DNA from: Congeria kusceri
Lineage: Eukaryota > Mollusca > Bivalvia > Myida > Dreissenidae
DNA: 64,000 nucleotides
Reading direction: 5' to 3'
Assembly (NCBI GenBank): GCA_027627225.1
Contig: CM051028.1
Coordinates: 21,406,201-21,470,200 of the forward strand
Under the pieces are notes generated by a model, which saw only the letters and a list, made by a program, of their open reading frames with translations, did not search any database and was not told the origin of the DNA. The position numbers and the translations under genes are program-made. Below, piece by piece: positions 13,601-24,180 of the stretch (positions within the stretch are counted from its first letter, which is position 1; every line of letters starts with the position of its first letter).

Positions 13601-13860
13601 CATGCTTTTTAGGGATATTGGAGATTCGACATTCAAATTTACAATTTTTTATTTCCAATATACATTTTCTTTAGATATTGGATATTAATTATAATAATTT
13701 CGAATCTCCAATCTAAATCATTTTTTTATATTGGAGATTCGAATATACCACTGTCATTAACTTGAACACTCTGCATGCAAATGCCGACCGTTTAAACCGG
13801 GCAATTTTTTCAAGCCATTAGTTTGCTCGCGTCCAGGCCCGGGGAATAACTTTTCAGGAC
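10640..13860. repeat. Palindromic ATTGGAGATTGG higher-order repeat
   Basis: Blocks of a 55-60 bp subrepeat lie at about 10720-10800, 11180-11390, 11575-11820, 12415-12785, 13060-13300 and 13550-13750. Each subrepeat is an imperfect palindrome: ATTGGAGATTGGACATTCGAA on one side, CGAATCTCCAATC on the other. Both strands therefore give similar-looking frames, which I reject as genes. Between blocks lies a conserved spacer with GCCAAGCAAAGTGT (about 11398, 11836, 12803, 13318), then a GC-rich stretch containing TTTGCTCGCGTCCA. Another spacer module with ACGGTGTCAGTCCCGC recurs near 10880, 11995 and 12250. The left-most copy (10640-10800) carries the CAAAGTGT module in inverted orientation, so the region as a whole has inverted ends, as in fold-back elements. 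No transposase is visible. Confidence 0.75.
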
Positions 13861-14118
13861 TGGTATTTATAAAGAATCTCAGTCTAAAATTAAGAAAATC
13901 TTTAAATTTTCGAATTTAATTATTGGATTTTCTGACAAAGCAATACATTTCTGGAAGATTTTGACACATAATTTGCAATATATTTCAAAGTGTATTAATA
14001 TCTAGCGTATGTCGTGCAAATGTTCCAAAGCATAGCGTTTTAAAAACAAATTCAAATTTTGACTTTAGTTCAACTTAAGTTAAGAACGGTTTAAGAATCT
14101 TTATAAATATGGGCCCTG
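13858..14118. mobile_element. Possible small MITE with imperfect inverted ends
   Basis: The left end reads GGTATTTATAAAGAATCT. The right end, read on the other strand, gives CATATTTATAAAGATTCT. The element is about 260 bp, AT-rich inside, and codes for nothing. The inverted ends are imperfect beyond about 20 bp and no target duplication is clear, so this is a tentative call. Confidence 0.4.
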
Positions 14119-14944
14119 ATAAATATGATAATATCAAACGCTAAACTAGAGAACACTGTATCTTTCACCTGATGCAGTAGTACATTTATGTTCAAACTCG
14201 CTGTACATGATAAAGCCGTTAGGATATACTTTACATATGCAACGCATACGCTCAATGTGTTGTTTATATTAATCTGATTCCCGTCGTAATGTCATCAATA
14301 TCCCTCTGATGGAATGTTCGTAGTTGCCTTAGAACAAGAATGTAAATGAAACATTTTTGTATCATTACTCTGTGTGTTAAATTGTGCTACGGCCTATACA
14401 TCTGTTAAAATCCGTATGTCTGTTATATGATAAGTTAGCGATCTGGAGTTCACTTTTAGCAGATATTATATATTTTTCAATGTGGTACATACTGTCATTT
14501 AGGGAGAATGTAGATCTCTACACGGCACTCGATTCTCTTAAATATTGTCGGTCACATTGCTCTGCTAGCTTTAAACATTAGCAAAGATTTTCACGAGACA
14601 TGTAAAGGTTGTTTTGGTCTATGATCAAGTCAAGAAGGCAATCGGTGCATTGTTCCATTAACTTTACGACCTGGTATTCCGATGCCAATCGTAGTTCAAT
14701 TGCCTTATTATAAGCTAATAACATAATGAAAATGATATCAAATTACAATTCAACAATGCGCTTCTTTGTGTGACGTAGGATTAATTTTTTTACAATGTTA
14801 AGTACAGTCAGCAGAGAATTTCGTATAATTTAACATAAACAGTCTGTTCTTTCGCACCAGTGCTTTACTTTTATAACCAATTTTAGAGTACTCTGACATT
14901 GATTCCCATTGTGTCTGACACGTTATTAATTGCATCAAATATCA
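14119..14944. other. Intergenic, no supported feature
   Basis: AT-rich; the plus-strand frame at 14384-14581 has no recognisable content. Confidence 0.5.
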
Positions 14945-15201
14945 AAGTGTATAGTCAAAAAAAAAGATTTACATGGAACTCGATCCCTAAGATCTGGATA
15001 AATACACCGCATAAATGATATAAAGTTTTCCAACGTTTTGCATGGAAGTGGGATCACATTCCATTTACCCTCAAACGTCGATTGGAATACCGGAGATGTC
15101 ACCGGTAAAAGAAACGTTATAACAGGAATTCGCACGTCGTCCACAATCAACGTCACATCTGTTTATATACTTGATTCACCAAACATACTGACGTAGATGT
15201 C
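14945..15201 (-). pseudogene. Orphan BTB exon, dead fifth family member
   Basis: Translated on the minus strand from 15201, this matches the first BTB exon of the neighbouring family: DIYVSMFGESS, then DVTLIVDDVRIPV, SPVFQSTF and FMRCIYPD. An in-frame TAA (15163-15165) replaces a sense codon just before DVTLIV. The middle (FEGKWNVIPLPCK) is shortened and reworked compared with the intact copies (FKEKNQSEITLPGK). The splice donor has decayed from CAG|GTAAAT to CCATGTAAAT, which shifts the phase. No matching second exon occurs within reach on this strand. It is therefore a relic of a fifth tandem copy that lost its 3' half. Confidence 0.75.
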
Positions 15202-15729
15202 TAACTTTGTAGTTAAACCTGTTGTCTGTAAAGCAGCCAATTTCTGTACATGTTTAATAGAAATATATGTGTATAGTTTACCTCAAAAATATTTATGCAT
15301 ACGCGAGATGGCATTACGTTGTTAGTTCAGCCACGATATAATGTTGAGAGGACATCCAATCTTGTGATCTGTAGACAATGTATAATGTATAATGTACCTA
15401 GAAATTCCACAATATCTAGAAAACATACCGCAATCAAAACATTTTATTTAGGCGATTTATCATAAAGAACTACAAATTAAATTTAAACCTGGTAGTATAT
15501 CGTCACAGACAAATCGGGTCGATATTAAAGTTAAAGGGGCGAATCGACGATAAATCGGTCATTACATTTGCAAAAGTACATTTACAGAGACTTTTTAAGC
15601 ATGGTTATATATGGTGGCATTTCTTCTAAAGCAGTTAACAGACAAATTTAATTTTATTTTGTAGTGAGTGGATAAAATGATACGTTTGAGAGTGCGTAAA
15701 AATTGCAATAATAACAATATCAATATGAA
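15202..15729. other. Intergenic, no supported feature
   Basis: No open frame or repeat that I recognise. Confidence 0.5.
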
Positions 15730-16320
15730 TCTCTTTAACTGCTTGGCAGATTTCGCTCAAACTTCTACAGCTGAAGAACCTTTATGTGTAGGTGATCGTA
15801 AAGGAAAGAATTTCGGCTGCTACTAATTGTGGTAGAATTATGACCATTTGTTATTTTCCACTATATAGTAAATACTTTCTGAAATATTGGGGACTCAATT
15901 CCACTTTAACTGCTCGGTGGATTTCTATCAAGCTTTCACAGCTGATAGACCTTAATGTGAAGGTGATTGTAAAGGAAGGAACTTTAGCTAAGGCCAATTT
16001 TGACAGAATTACGGCCCTTTGTCGTTTTTTCTCTATAGGGTTTTGTGGACACAATCCCTCTTTAACTGCTTGGCGGATTGCGCTAAAATAGTTACAGCTG
16101 AAGTAACTTAAAGTGTATGTGATAACAAAGAAAGAAATTTCGGCTACAACCAATTTCGGCACAATTATTGTATTTTGTCATTTGTGTCCACTATAAAATA
16201 TATATTTATACTTCCCGAAATTTTGTCACCTCTTTAACTACTTGGCGGATTTCACACCAACTTTCACAGCTGAAGAACCTTGAAGTGTAGGTGATCGTAA
16301 AGGACGCAATTTACTGTTGG
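15730..16320. repeat. About 170-bp tandem repeat, four units
   Basis: The phrase TAACTGCTTGGCGGATTT recurs at about 15736, 15907, 16063 and 16235, giving spacings of about 171, 156 and 172 bp. Each unit also carries TTTCACAGCTGAAGAACCTT and GGTGATCGTAAAGGA. The last unit is partial. The overlapping short frames on both strands are by-products. This is probably part of a dispersed repeat element of the same build as those at 39220 and 44105. Confidence 0.8.
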
Positions 16321-16739
16321 CGACATGCCCTGTGTTTGTGTCTAAACATTTGTCTTGGGGGCTTCAGTGTCTGTGACAAATCTAGTTTAATTTTTAAGCT
16401 TTTTAAGGGTGATGTCCCTTTAATACTATAGCAACATGATATATACAGGAATGCGTGTGTTATGAAATTTTTTGAATTATATCGTTTGATTTCGAGACGG
16501 GCTGACTGGTATGCATTCTATTTAAAAAAAAACAAAAAAAAAAAACAAGATTGTTCAATAACGTCCTTCGTTTAATATGATTCCACTAAATACTTATTAT
16601 GAAAATCCCTCAAATGATATATATCTAATCAAAACGTTTTAAAATATTAAAATATTATTAAAATGTATGCAAGCTTACCAGTATATAGAGAGTGCGATGA
16701 AAAACTACGACCCTTCCCATTACTGTAACATATGATTAT
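16321..16739. other. Intergenic, no supported feature
   Basis: No gene is seen; there is an A-rich run at about 16526-16552. Confidence 0.5.
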
Positions 16740-16990
16740 GAAAAGGTTGATTTGCTAAATGTCTTCTTTAATATTACCGATTATTTTGATAAGGATTGGC
16801 ATAAGGGATTATTGTACGAACTTAATTCTGTTGGTATTAGAAACGACTTACGTAAATGGATATATAACTATTTGTCACAAGAAACCAGAAGGTTGAGCGT
16901 CACTGCACTGATACAACAGACGGTGCGCCTACTGGCTGTGACTACCTTTGGGACTGTTTTGTTTTTGACTTTTTATCTTAATATGTCAAT
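16740..16990 (+). pseudogene. LINE reverse transcriptase fragment
   Basis: The plus-strand frame contains a weathered RT block: FFNITDYFDKDWHKGLLYEL, then SVGIRNDLRKWIYNYLS. This matches the palm motif A region (typically DISKAFDKVWH followed by LLKWISNYLS) of CR1/Jockey-type LINEs. Downstream residues have drifted, and the GVPQGS and FADD motifs are not recoverable. It is an isolated fragment on the strand opposite to most other elements in the window. Confidence 0.6.
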
Positions 16991-17284
16991 ATTTAAAAAA
17001 AAAGAACCTTGGAAGAACGTTGCTTTTTCTTCGATCTTATTTCTGCTTAAACACCATGAGTAATAATAACATATTGATAATAATATGTTTTTGTAATGTA
17101 TAAATTAAAACATGTTACGAATATAAACAAGCAAATGTCCATTATTCTTACAAAATATCAGTTAATCTGTGTCTTCCACTTTGACATATCGTGTAACGCA
17201 TGTATGTAGTTAAATCGCCGAACAAAGCTCGTTGAACAGTCTAATCTACGGTGTTCTGTTACTGCCATCGTAGTTTCGCGACTT

Positions 17285-18110
17285 TGACCCGTGTTTATGA
17301 AAGGGCGACGACCCGCTGACACGATTCGCCGACGCGCTGACACGATAACCCGAAGCGCAGAGACGATGCGCCGAAGCGAAGACACGATACGCCGAAGCGA
17401 TATAAACGTCACAATCTCGTGCGGTTTTTTCATATGTGGCTATAAAATTGGGCGAAGATACGACGAGAAAACGTTTATATCGCCTCGGCGCATCGTGTCG
17501 GCGGTTCGGCGTATCGTGTCGGCGTATCTTGTCCGCGCTTCGGCGTATCATCGCGGCGCGTCGGCGTATCGTGTCGGCGCGTCAGCGTATCATCTCGGCG
17601 CGTCCGCGCCCTTTCATTTCTGAGGTCGAAATCGCGCCGAGACGATACGCCGACGCGCCGAGACGATACGCTGACACGCCGACACGCCGAGACAATACGC
17701 CGAAGCGCCGACACAATACGCCGAAGCGCCGACATGATGCGCCGAAGCGATATAAACGTCGCAATCTCGTGTGTTTTTTTATGTGGCTATAAAATCGGGC
17801 GAAGATACGACGAGACGACGTTTATATCGCTCCGGCGCATCGTGTCGGCGCTTCGGTGTTTCGTCTCGGCGCTTCGGCGTATCGTGTAAGCGCTTTGGCA
17901 TATCGTTTCGGCGCGTCGGCGTATCGTGTCGGCGCCGTTTCATTTATGAGGTCGAAATCGCGCCGACACGATACGCCGACGCGCCGAGACGATACGCGGA
18001 CACGATGCGCCGACACGATACGCCGACGTACCGGCAAGATACGCAGAAGAGCAGACGCAATGCGCCGAAGCGATGTCAAATTCATATTTTCGTATCTTTG
18101 CCCAATTTTA
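17285..18110. repeat. CpG-rich fold-back array, 350-bp period
   Basis: This GC-rich island stands out from its AT-rich surroundings. It is built from arms of a roughly 21-nt unit (GCGTATCGTGTCGGCGCTTCG and its complement) set in alternating orientation around two kinds of core. Core A holds CGATATAAACGTC...GACGTTTATATCG around TGGCTATAAAAT (17397-17475, repeated 350 bp later at 17747-17830). Core B is CCCTTTCATTTCTGAGGTCG (near 17605 and 17935), and the left end (17270-17310) carries core B inverted. The layout, long inverted arms made of short tandem units, is that of fold-back elements. Many arginine-rich frames on both strands come from the repeat and are not genes. No transposase is seen. 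Confidence 0.8.
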
Positions 18111-18171
18111 TACGGCGTACCGTTTTAGTCAAAAGTGAAAGCATGTACAAGTACAGTTGCTATAAATAAAT

Positions 18172-18184
18172 CCGCAAAACCAAT

Positions 18185-18185
<1 letters not shown>
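18172..18185. repeat. Target-site duplication of the 9.2-kb LINE (3' side)
   Basis: CCGCAAAACCAATG lies directly before the poly(T) run. The identical 14 bases occur at 27388-27401, on the other side of the element. Confidence 0.9.

Positions 18186-18221
<36 letters not shown>
18186..18221 (-). repeat. Poly(A) tail of the LINE
   Basis: Thirty-six consecutive T on the plus strand, that is a pure poly(A) at the 3' end of the element. The purity of the run suggests a recent insertion. Confidence 0.95.
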
Positions 18222-18465
18222 CCGTTCTATATATTTTATTTTCCTCGTCAATAGGTGTGTGAGGGTCGAGGGCATCCCCCTCCACACCGTACATCATGAG
18301 TATTGATAATAGTTCAACATGCATGATATATAATATTACAATGAAGACAAGTGCTCACAATTGCATATTAACAATAATATCATAATTGCTTAAACAGCAA
18401 TATACAAATTGATACACATATTGAAATTTTGAATATACGGATAAAATATGCAAGTCACAATGTTC

Positions 18466-21400
18466 TTAACGATACAGATTTAACAAAATGTCCCATGTAG
18501 TTATTAAGTTAGAATCTAAATTGCAGAAGTTCATTTCCTTCAAAATATGATACTGGATAGAAAAGAATGATCTTGCCGCGATAACGGTAGGTAATGTTTG
18601 ATTCATTTTACAATTATAAATAAACCTTTTAGTGAGAAGGAATGTTAGATTAAGAGGACTACTTGTGTTTTTATGTCCTAACATGAAAGAGGGTGCATTT
18701 ATGAAGTCAGCGAATACCTCAAAACCTTCAAACAAATCAGCAATAAATTTTTTAACGTATTTACATTCCCAAAAAATGTGCTCAATTGTTTCCGACATAT
18801 CATGACAGAAAGAGCATTCTGCTGACGATTTATAATTGATTTTATACAAAAAATAGTTGGTACCAATAATTCGGTGTATAATTCTATACTGGAACCATTG
18901 TAGCGTAGAATCTTTGGTTATACAAAATGGCATACTAAAGATATGATTCCAGTCTTTTAATTCAATATTTTCAAAAATGCTCGTCCATTTTGACATACAG
19001 ACTGGTAAAGTGTCATTTGTTTTAACAATATTATACATGGGTTGGGTACCTTTTTGATATTTTAAAATGGATATCACTTGAAGGGGAACAAAAGGCTTAA
19101 CAAAGTCAAAATCTGCAATCGTATTCAGAGCAGATGTTTTATCGAACAAACCATATTTCTTCAAGTATTTAGTAACTACATTAGTAATACCTATGTAATG
19201 CAAGTAGTTTGGATAGAAATTATATCTGTTACACAGTTCTTCATAGCTATATAATTCTAACCCATCGTTGTTTTTGATCAAATCGCAGATAAAATGCACG
19301 CCATTTTCAAACCATGTTTTGAGGAATACACTTTTATTACCGATCGTTATATCAGGATTATAGAATATTGGGGTTTGTAATATGTATTTTATATTTAATG
19401 ATTCTGCTTTGCGGAAATCAACAAACGATTTTAAAGTGTCTTTCCAAAAAGCATTGCCTGTTTTATTTATAAGGTTTTCTGGATAGTGAACACCACAGTT
19501 GTAAAGTTTTTGGGTGTCTATTATCATTTTTACAATATTAATCCATTTACCATTTCCTGTGATGATCCTTCGTATCCAAGAACATTTCAACGTTATTATA
19601 AATGAAAAGATGTCGACCATATTAAGACCTCCTTCAGTATATTCTTTAATAAGTACATTTTTGTTAATTTTTGAACTCCCATTCCACACAAAGTTTAAAA
19701 AGAGATCATTAAGTTCAACCAATATTCTATGTGGTGGATTGGGAAGTGAAACAAATAAATGGTTAAGCACTGGCAAAGCAATCGTTTTTATTACTTGTAT
19801 CCTTCCAATGGGAGTTAATATCCTTCTGGACCAGTTTTTAAGCAGCGTTCTAATTCTATACAATTTATCCATATAATTAAGATCTATCATCTTATCAAGA
19901 TCGACATGAAATGTTAAACCAAGCATATCAAAAGTATGCTGGTTCCATTTTAACTTCCATCTAGTTTTTATGCTTTCGGAACTGAATTTATGCTTCCCTA
20001 TCCAAACTACTTTGGTTTTGTCGAAATTTACCTTTAAGCCAGAGCACAATGTGAAATGCGACAAATCATCTAAGGTTTCATTAAGGGATTCTGCAGAGCC
20101 ATCCAGGAGTATAGACGTATCATCAGCAAATTGCGATAACTTATATTCAGTATTATCGATTTTGATTCCTTTGATTTTGGGATTTGCCCTGAGTTTAAGA
20201 GACAAAATTTCAGCGCATAAAATAAAAATATAACAACTGAGGGGATCACCTTGACGACAACCACGTTGTATTTGAAAAAACTCAGATAACGACCCACACT
20301 GCGTTACTGCTGAAATGCCATCCTTATATAAAACGTTAAACCATTTTTTCATGTCAGGACCGAAATTAAACAAGGAGAGTGTTTTGTTTACAAACCTCCA
20401 TGACAAGGAATCAAAAGCCTTTTCAAAATCTATAAGTAGGAGAAGTCCGGGAATATTATTTTCCTCAGTGTATTTCAAAATGTCGTAGATTAGTCGAGTG
20501 TTTTCACCTATGAACCTGCCTTTGATAAAACCAGTTTGATCATTATTTATAAGTTTGTTAATGTATTTTTTTAATCTATTAGCAATACTTCCAGAACCAA
20601 TTTTATATACAGTGTTTAACAATGTTATTGGACGCCAGTTTTTTAAAAATTGTCTGGGTTTATCACCCTTAGGTATGCAAGTAATTATCCCCTGTCGTTG
20701 TGTTATAGACAAAATGCCGCTATCGAATGCGTGATTTAACGCTCTACAAACAAACGTACCTAATTTGGGCCAAAAGACTTTGAAGAAATCAATACTAAAA
20801 CCAGACGACCCAGGGCTTTTGTTGTTTGCCATGTTTTTTAAGACAAAAGAGGCCTCACTTAGTGTTATTGGCCCTTCTAATAGTTTTGACTCTTCATACG
20901 ACAGTTTAGGTATGTCAATATTTGCTATAAAAAAAAAGCTATTAAAATCATCATCAATGTTGGTATTGTCGTTATTTTGATACAATGTTTTATAAAACAA
21001 AGCGGTTTCGTTCAAGATATCAACCTGCTTGTCTAAAACAAGTCCGTCATCAGTTGTTAGGCTAGTGATAGTTTTTGTTGTATAGTTATATTTTTCGAGG
21101 TTACAAAAAAGTTTTGATGGTTTTTCTCCAAATTGTATCCATTCGGCTCGCGATCTTATTAAGGCACCTTTTAATTTCTCTTCTTGTATTTTCATTAGTT
21201 CATCTTTTAATTCAAGTATAATTTGCACGTTACTCTCGGTCAACAATTTCTCGTGTTGTTCAATTTCAGCTTTTAATTGGTTTTCGCGCTTGTTACGCGA
21301 TTTTGTTTTATACGAACTATATGAAATAGCTTTACCTCTTATTTCCATTAAAACTGTATCTAAAAAAAGTTGGTCGTTTATTAAAAACTGTATGTCTTGG

Positions 21401-22269
21401 TCAGGTATTGTATCAATGTTATCTTTATTGTATACAGGTAACATATATTGTTTCTTTATTTCGGTAATTGTATCATTTATTGTGTTAATGTAGTTGATGT
21501 CGCTAAGAAGCATGTTATTATGTTTCCACAGACCTTTTCCGTGTTTAAAATCAGTAAATTTTAATGTCAACGTTACACTCGAATGATCAGATTGGTAACT
21601 GGGCAATATATTAATGTCGTGAAAAAACGGTGACAAAAATGACGATAAAAGATAAAAATCAAGCCGGGCTTGTTGTATTGGATTTGTTCTTCTCCATGTA
21701 TATCGTCTAGAGTTAGGATATAATATCCTAAAAGGATCTGTAAGAACACGATCTTCCATATTTTTTAAAATAAATTCTCTTGCATTTTTATTATTTATTG
21801 ATTTGTAGTTTTGATAATCTATATTTGGGTCTAGAACCAAATTAAAGTCGCCACAAATTAAGTAGGAGTCATTCCCAATATTGTCAATAATATCAAAAAT
21901 ATTGGTGAAAAATTCGGGACTGTCAGAGTTCGGTCCGTATATAGAGGCAAGTGTGAGTCTAGTTTCACCAATATTTATATCCAAAATAATATAGTTACCA
22001 AATTCATCATATTGTACATTATGTATTTTATACTCAAGTATTTTCGACAAAAGTATTGCTACACCACGCGAATTAGAAGAGCCATAACTTAGGAAACACT
22101 CTGATCCCCATTCTGAGTAAATGGTTTTAATCTGTTCGTTAATAAAGTGTGTATCTTGAAGGCAGTAAATATCACATTTTGTTTCTTTTAAGTATTGAAA
22201 AACTTGTAATCGCTTCTTTTTCCCCTGAATGCCTCTGCAGTTGACAGATAAAATTTTAAGCTCGTTCAT
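18466..22269 (-). CDS. LINE ORF2: AP endonuclease and reverse transcriptase
   Basis: A 1267-residue protein starting at an ATG (22269). Residues 1-235 are an APE-type endonuclease that nicks target DNA: SVNCRG (8-13), LQDTH (37-41; most relatives have Glu where this has Asp39), IYGPNSD (110-116), GDFN (140-143) and SDHS (227-230). Residues of about 460-780 are the reverse transcriptase, with NNKSPGSSGF, NWRPITLLN (about 545), FEKAFDS (about 616), RGCRQGDPLS and FADD (about 713), all catalytic Asp present. A thumb and connector follow, and near residue 1156 a Cys/His motif (CSFCHDMSETIEHIFWEC) typical of LINE C-termini. The protein would copy its own RNA into the genome by target-primed reverse transcription. 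There are no stops or frameshifts, and the length is normal for L1/Tx1-type ORF2. It follows ORF1 on the same strand after a long spacer. How it is translated is not evident. Confidence 0.95.
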   Translation of the reverse strand: MNELKILSVNCRGIQGKKKRLQVFQYLKETKCDIYCLQDTHFINEQIKTIYSEWGSECFLSYGSSNSRGVAILLSKILEYKIHNVQYDEFGNYIILDINIGETRLTLASIYGPNSDSPEFFTNIFDIIDNIGNDSYLICGDFNLVLDPNIDYQNYKSINNKNAREFILKNMEDRVLTDPFRILYPNSRRYTWRRTNPIQQARLDFYLLSSFLSPFFHDINILPSYQSDHSSVTLTLKFTDFKHGKGLWKHNNMLLSDINYINTINDTITEIKKQYMLPVYNKDNIDTIPDQDIQFLINDQLFLDTVLMEIRGKAISYSSYKTKSRNKRENQLKAEIEQHEKLLTESNVQIILELKDELMKIQEEKLKGALIRSRAEWIQFGEKPSKLFCNLEKYNYTTKTITSLTTDDGLVLDKQVDILNETALFYKTLYQNNDNTNIDDDFNSFFFIANIDIPKLSYEESKLLEGPITLSEASFVLKNMANNKSPGSSGFSIDFFKVFWPKLGTFVCRALNHAFDSGILSITQRQGIITCIPKGDKPRQFLKNWRPITLLNTVYKIGSGSIANRLKKYINKLINNDQTGFIKGRFIGENTRLIYDILKYTEENNIPGLLLLIDFEKAFDSLSWRFVNKTLSLFNFGPDMKKWFNVLYKDGISAVTQCGSLSEFFQIQRGCRQGDPLSCYIFILCAEILSLKLRANPKIKGIKIDNTEYKLSQFADDTSILLDGSAESLNETLDDLSHFTLCSGLKVNFDKTKVVWIGKHKFSSESIKTRWKLKWNQHTFDMLGLTFHVDLDKMIDLNYMDKLYRIRTLLKNWSRRILTPIGRIQVIKTIALPVLNHLFVSLPNPPHRILVELNDLFLNFVWNGSSKINKNVLIKEYTEGGLNMVDIFSFIITLKCSWIRRIITGNGKWINIVKMIIDTQKLYNCGVHYPENLINKTGNAFWKDTLKSFVDFRKAESLNIKYILQTPIFYNPDITIGNKSVFLKTWFENGVHFICDLIKNNDGLELYSYEELCNRYNFYPNYLHYIGITNVVTKYLKKYGLFDKTSALNTIADFDFVKPFVPLQVISILKYQKGTQPMYNIVKTNDTLPVCMSKWTSIFENIELKDWNHIFSMPFCITKDSTLQWFQYRIIHRIIGTNYFLYKINYKSSAECSFCHDMSETIEHIFWECKYVKKFIADLFEGFEVFADFINAPSFMLGHKNTSSPLNLTFLLTKRFIYNCKMNQTLPTVIAARSFFSIQYHILKEMNFCNLDSNLITTWDILLNLYR

Positions 22270-22639
22270 AGATAAGCAAAACTAAGGAACATATAAAATG
22301 TAGCACTTGCATGCATAGTAACAACACAACATACCTTGTAGTACAGAACGGAAAAAGTACAAAATAATAATAGGAAAAAAAAAAAAAAAAACTAACATGA
22401 AAGGAAAAAAAATAAGTGAACATAATAAGGTATCTTTTTGTTAGGAAAATTAGAACCGAGTCAAAATAGCATATACAAATCAGTAAATGTTTTCATTAAT
22501 AAGCTTATCACTAGGATTAATGAACAATGGCAACATCTGAAGATATCAATAAATAGCTATCAGTATTTAATAATATGTAGAGCTTTAATAACTGTATGTA
22601 TTTGCTCTAGTGTAAATTATAATTTGTCTAAGTTTAGAG

Positions 22640-22682
22640 ATATATTGAACATAATCTATATTATATATTGTATATTAAATAG

Positions 22683-22719
<37 letters not shown>

Positions 22720-23190
22720 TGTATTTGTCCCTGTTTACTTTATAAACAATAAGAGGAAACAAAAAGATGCAGACTTGTGGCAACAAGTGTTGTATTTTTT
22801 TTACAAGAGATTGATACTTAAAAATATATATTGAACATAATCTATATTATATATTGTATATTAACTAGAGAACAGTGTGTATTTGTCCCTGTTTACTTTA
22901 TAAACAATAAGAGGAAGCAAAAAGATGCAGACTTGTGTCAACAGGTGCTGTATTTTTTTTACACGAGATTGATACTTAAAAACATCAATATTTACATACA
23001 GGATTTTACAGAATAAATCAACATTATATATTATATATTAACTAGTAAAAATGTTGTATTTGTCCCTGTTTACTTTATAGACAAGAGGAGAAAAAAAAAG
23101 AAGCAGACTTGAGGCAACAAATGCTGTATTTTTACAAGAAATTGATCCTTAACAATATCAATATTTACATACAGGATTTTTATATGTATT
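22640..23190 (-). repeat. About 180-bp tandem repeat in the LINE spacer
   Basis: Three units share TATTTGTCCCTGTTTACTTT (at about 22721, 22880 and 23055), followed by AAGAGGA and AAGATGCAGACTTG. More weathered copies with TTTGTCCATGTTTA recur near 23545 and 24250. The unit in the middle differs mainly by lacking the long A run of the first. Confidence 0.8.
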
Positions 23191-23599
23191 TACTCTGAAT
23201 AGATACAAAGTTTTACCAATATGTACATATTTACAAGTATATTTTTTGTTTTTGTGTACGTTTATTTTATATAAAAAAGGAGTAAGCAAAAAGCTGGGTG
23301 GTAGCAACACAATGGTGGTCTATTACAGAAACTGCTAGACTTTAATCATCATTTTTTTATACTGATTTACTATAAGTGTTTTTACTAGTTTAAATAATCA
23401 TTCAAAGTCAGAGATAAATTGAAAAATATTTACTAAAAAAGTTTTATCTATATCTACGTTTTAACAATATAGGTTACTATAATTTTCAATATTAAAAATA
23501 TTATATATGTTTATATTATAAATTTTAACAAGTATAAATAGTTGTATTTGTCCATGTTTATTTAATAAATAAAAAGAGGAAACAAAATGGAGCATAGTG

Positions 23600-24180
23600 G
23601 TACTTCATACTGAATTACTATATGTATTTATTCTAATGTAAGTAGTAATTCAACCAAAATCAGAGATAACTTGAAAGATATCTACTTCTCAGAAGTGGAG
23701 TTTTATCTAAATTTACATTTTAACAGCATTATTTATTTAATTTTCGCTAATACAAGGTGACATATATATCTAATGTAAATATTAATTTAACTAATTTCAG
23801 ATATCAGCTGAACACTATCTACATTTCAAAAAGAGGAGTTTTATCTAATTTTACAATATAACAGCATTATTTTATATAATTTTCAGTAATACAAAGTTTA
23901 ATATATATCTAATGTAAAAAAGTAATTTAACTAAGTTCTGATATAAATTGAACATTATCTATAGATCAAAAAGTGGAGTTTTATTTGAATTTACATTTTA
24001 ACAGCATTATTTTATAAAATTGTCAATACTACAAAGTTTAATATGTATCTAAATGTAAATAGTAATTCAAGTAATTTCTGACATAAATTGAACACCATCC
24101 ACATATCAACAAGTGTAAATTTTATCTATATATATATTTAAACAGAATAATGTTATATAATTTTCTATAGTACATACTGG
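23600..24180 (-). repeat. About 139-bp tandem repeat in the LINE spacer
   Basis: Units are anchored by TCTAATGTAAATAGTAATT (near 23631, 23769, 23908, 24048), giving spacings of about 137-140 bp. Each also contains GGAGTTTTATCTAA and TTTTAACAGCATTATTT. About four copies, moderately diverged. Confidence 0.8.

Noticed and set aside
10655..13688. Overlapping frames on both strands with GYW and SPIYI motifs
   Set aside because: They are translations of the palindromic subrepeat, so both strands look alike; no codon signal.
17158..18169. Arginine-rich frames (RRIVSALRR, TRRDDTP types)
   Set aside because: Products of the CG-rich 21-nt unit in all frames of both strands.
19514..21493. Several plus-strand frames inside the LINE ORF2
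   Set aside because: Shadows of a clear 1267-aa minus-strand protein.
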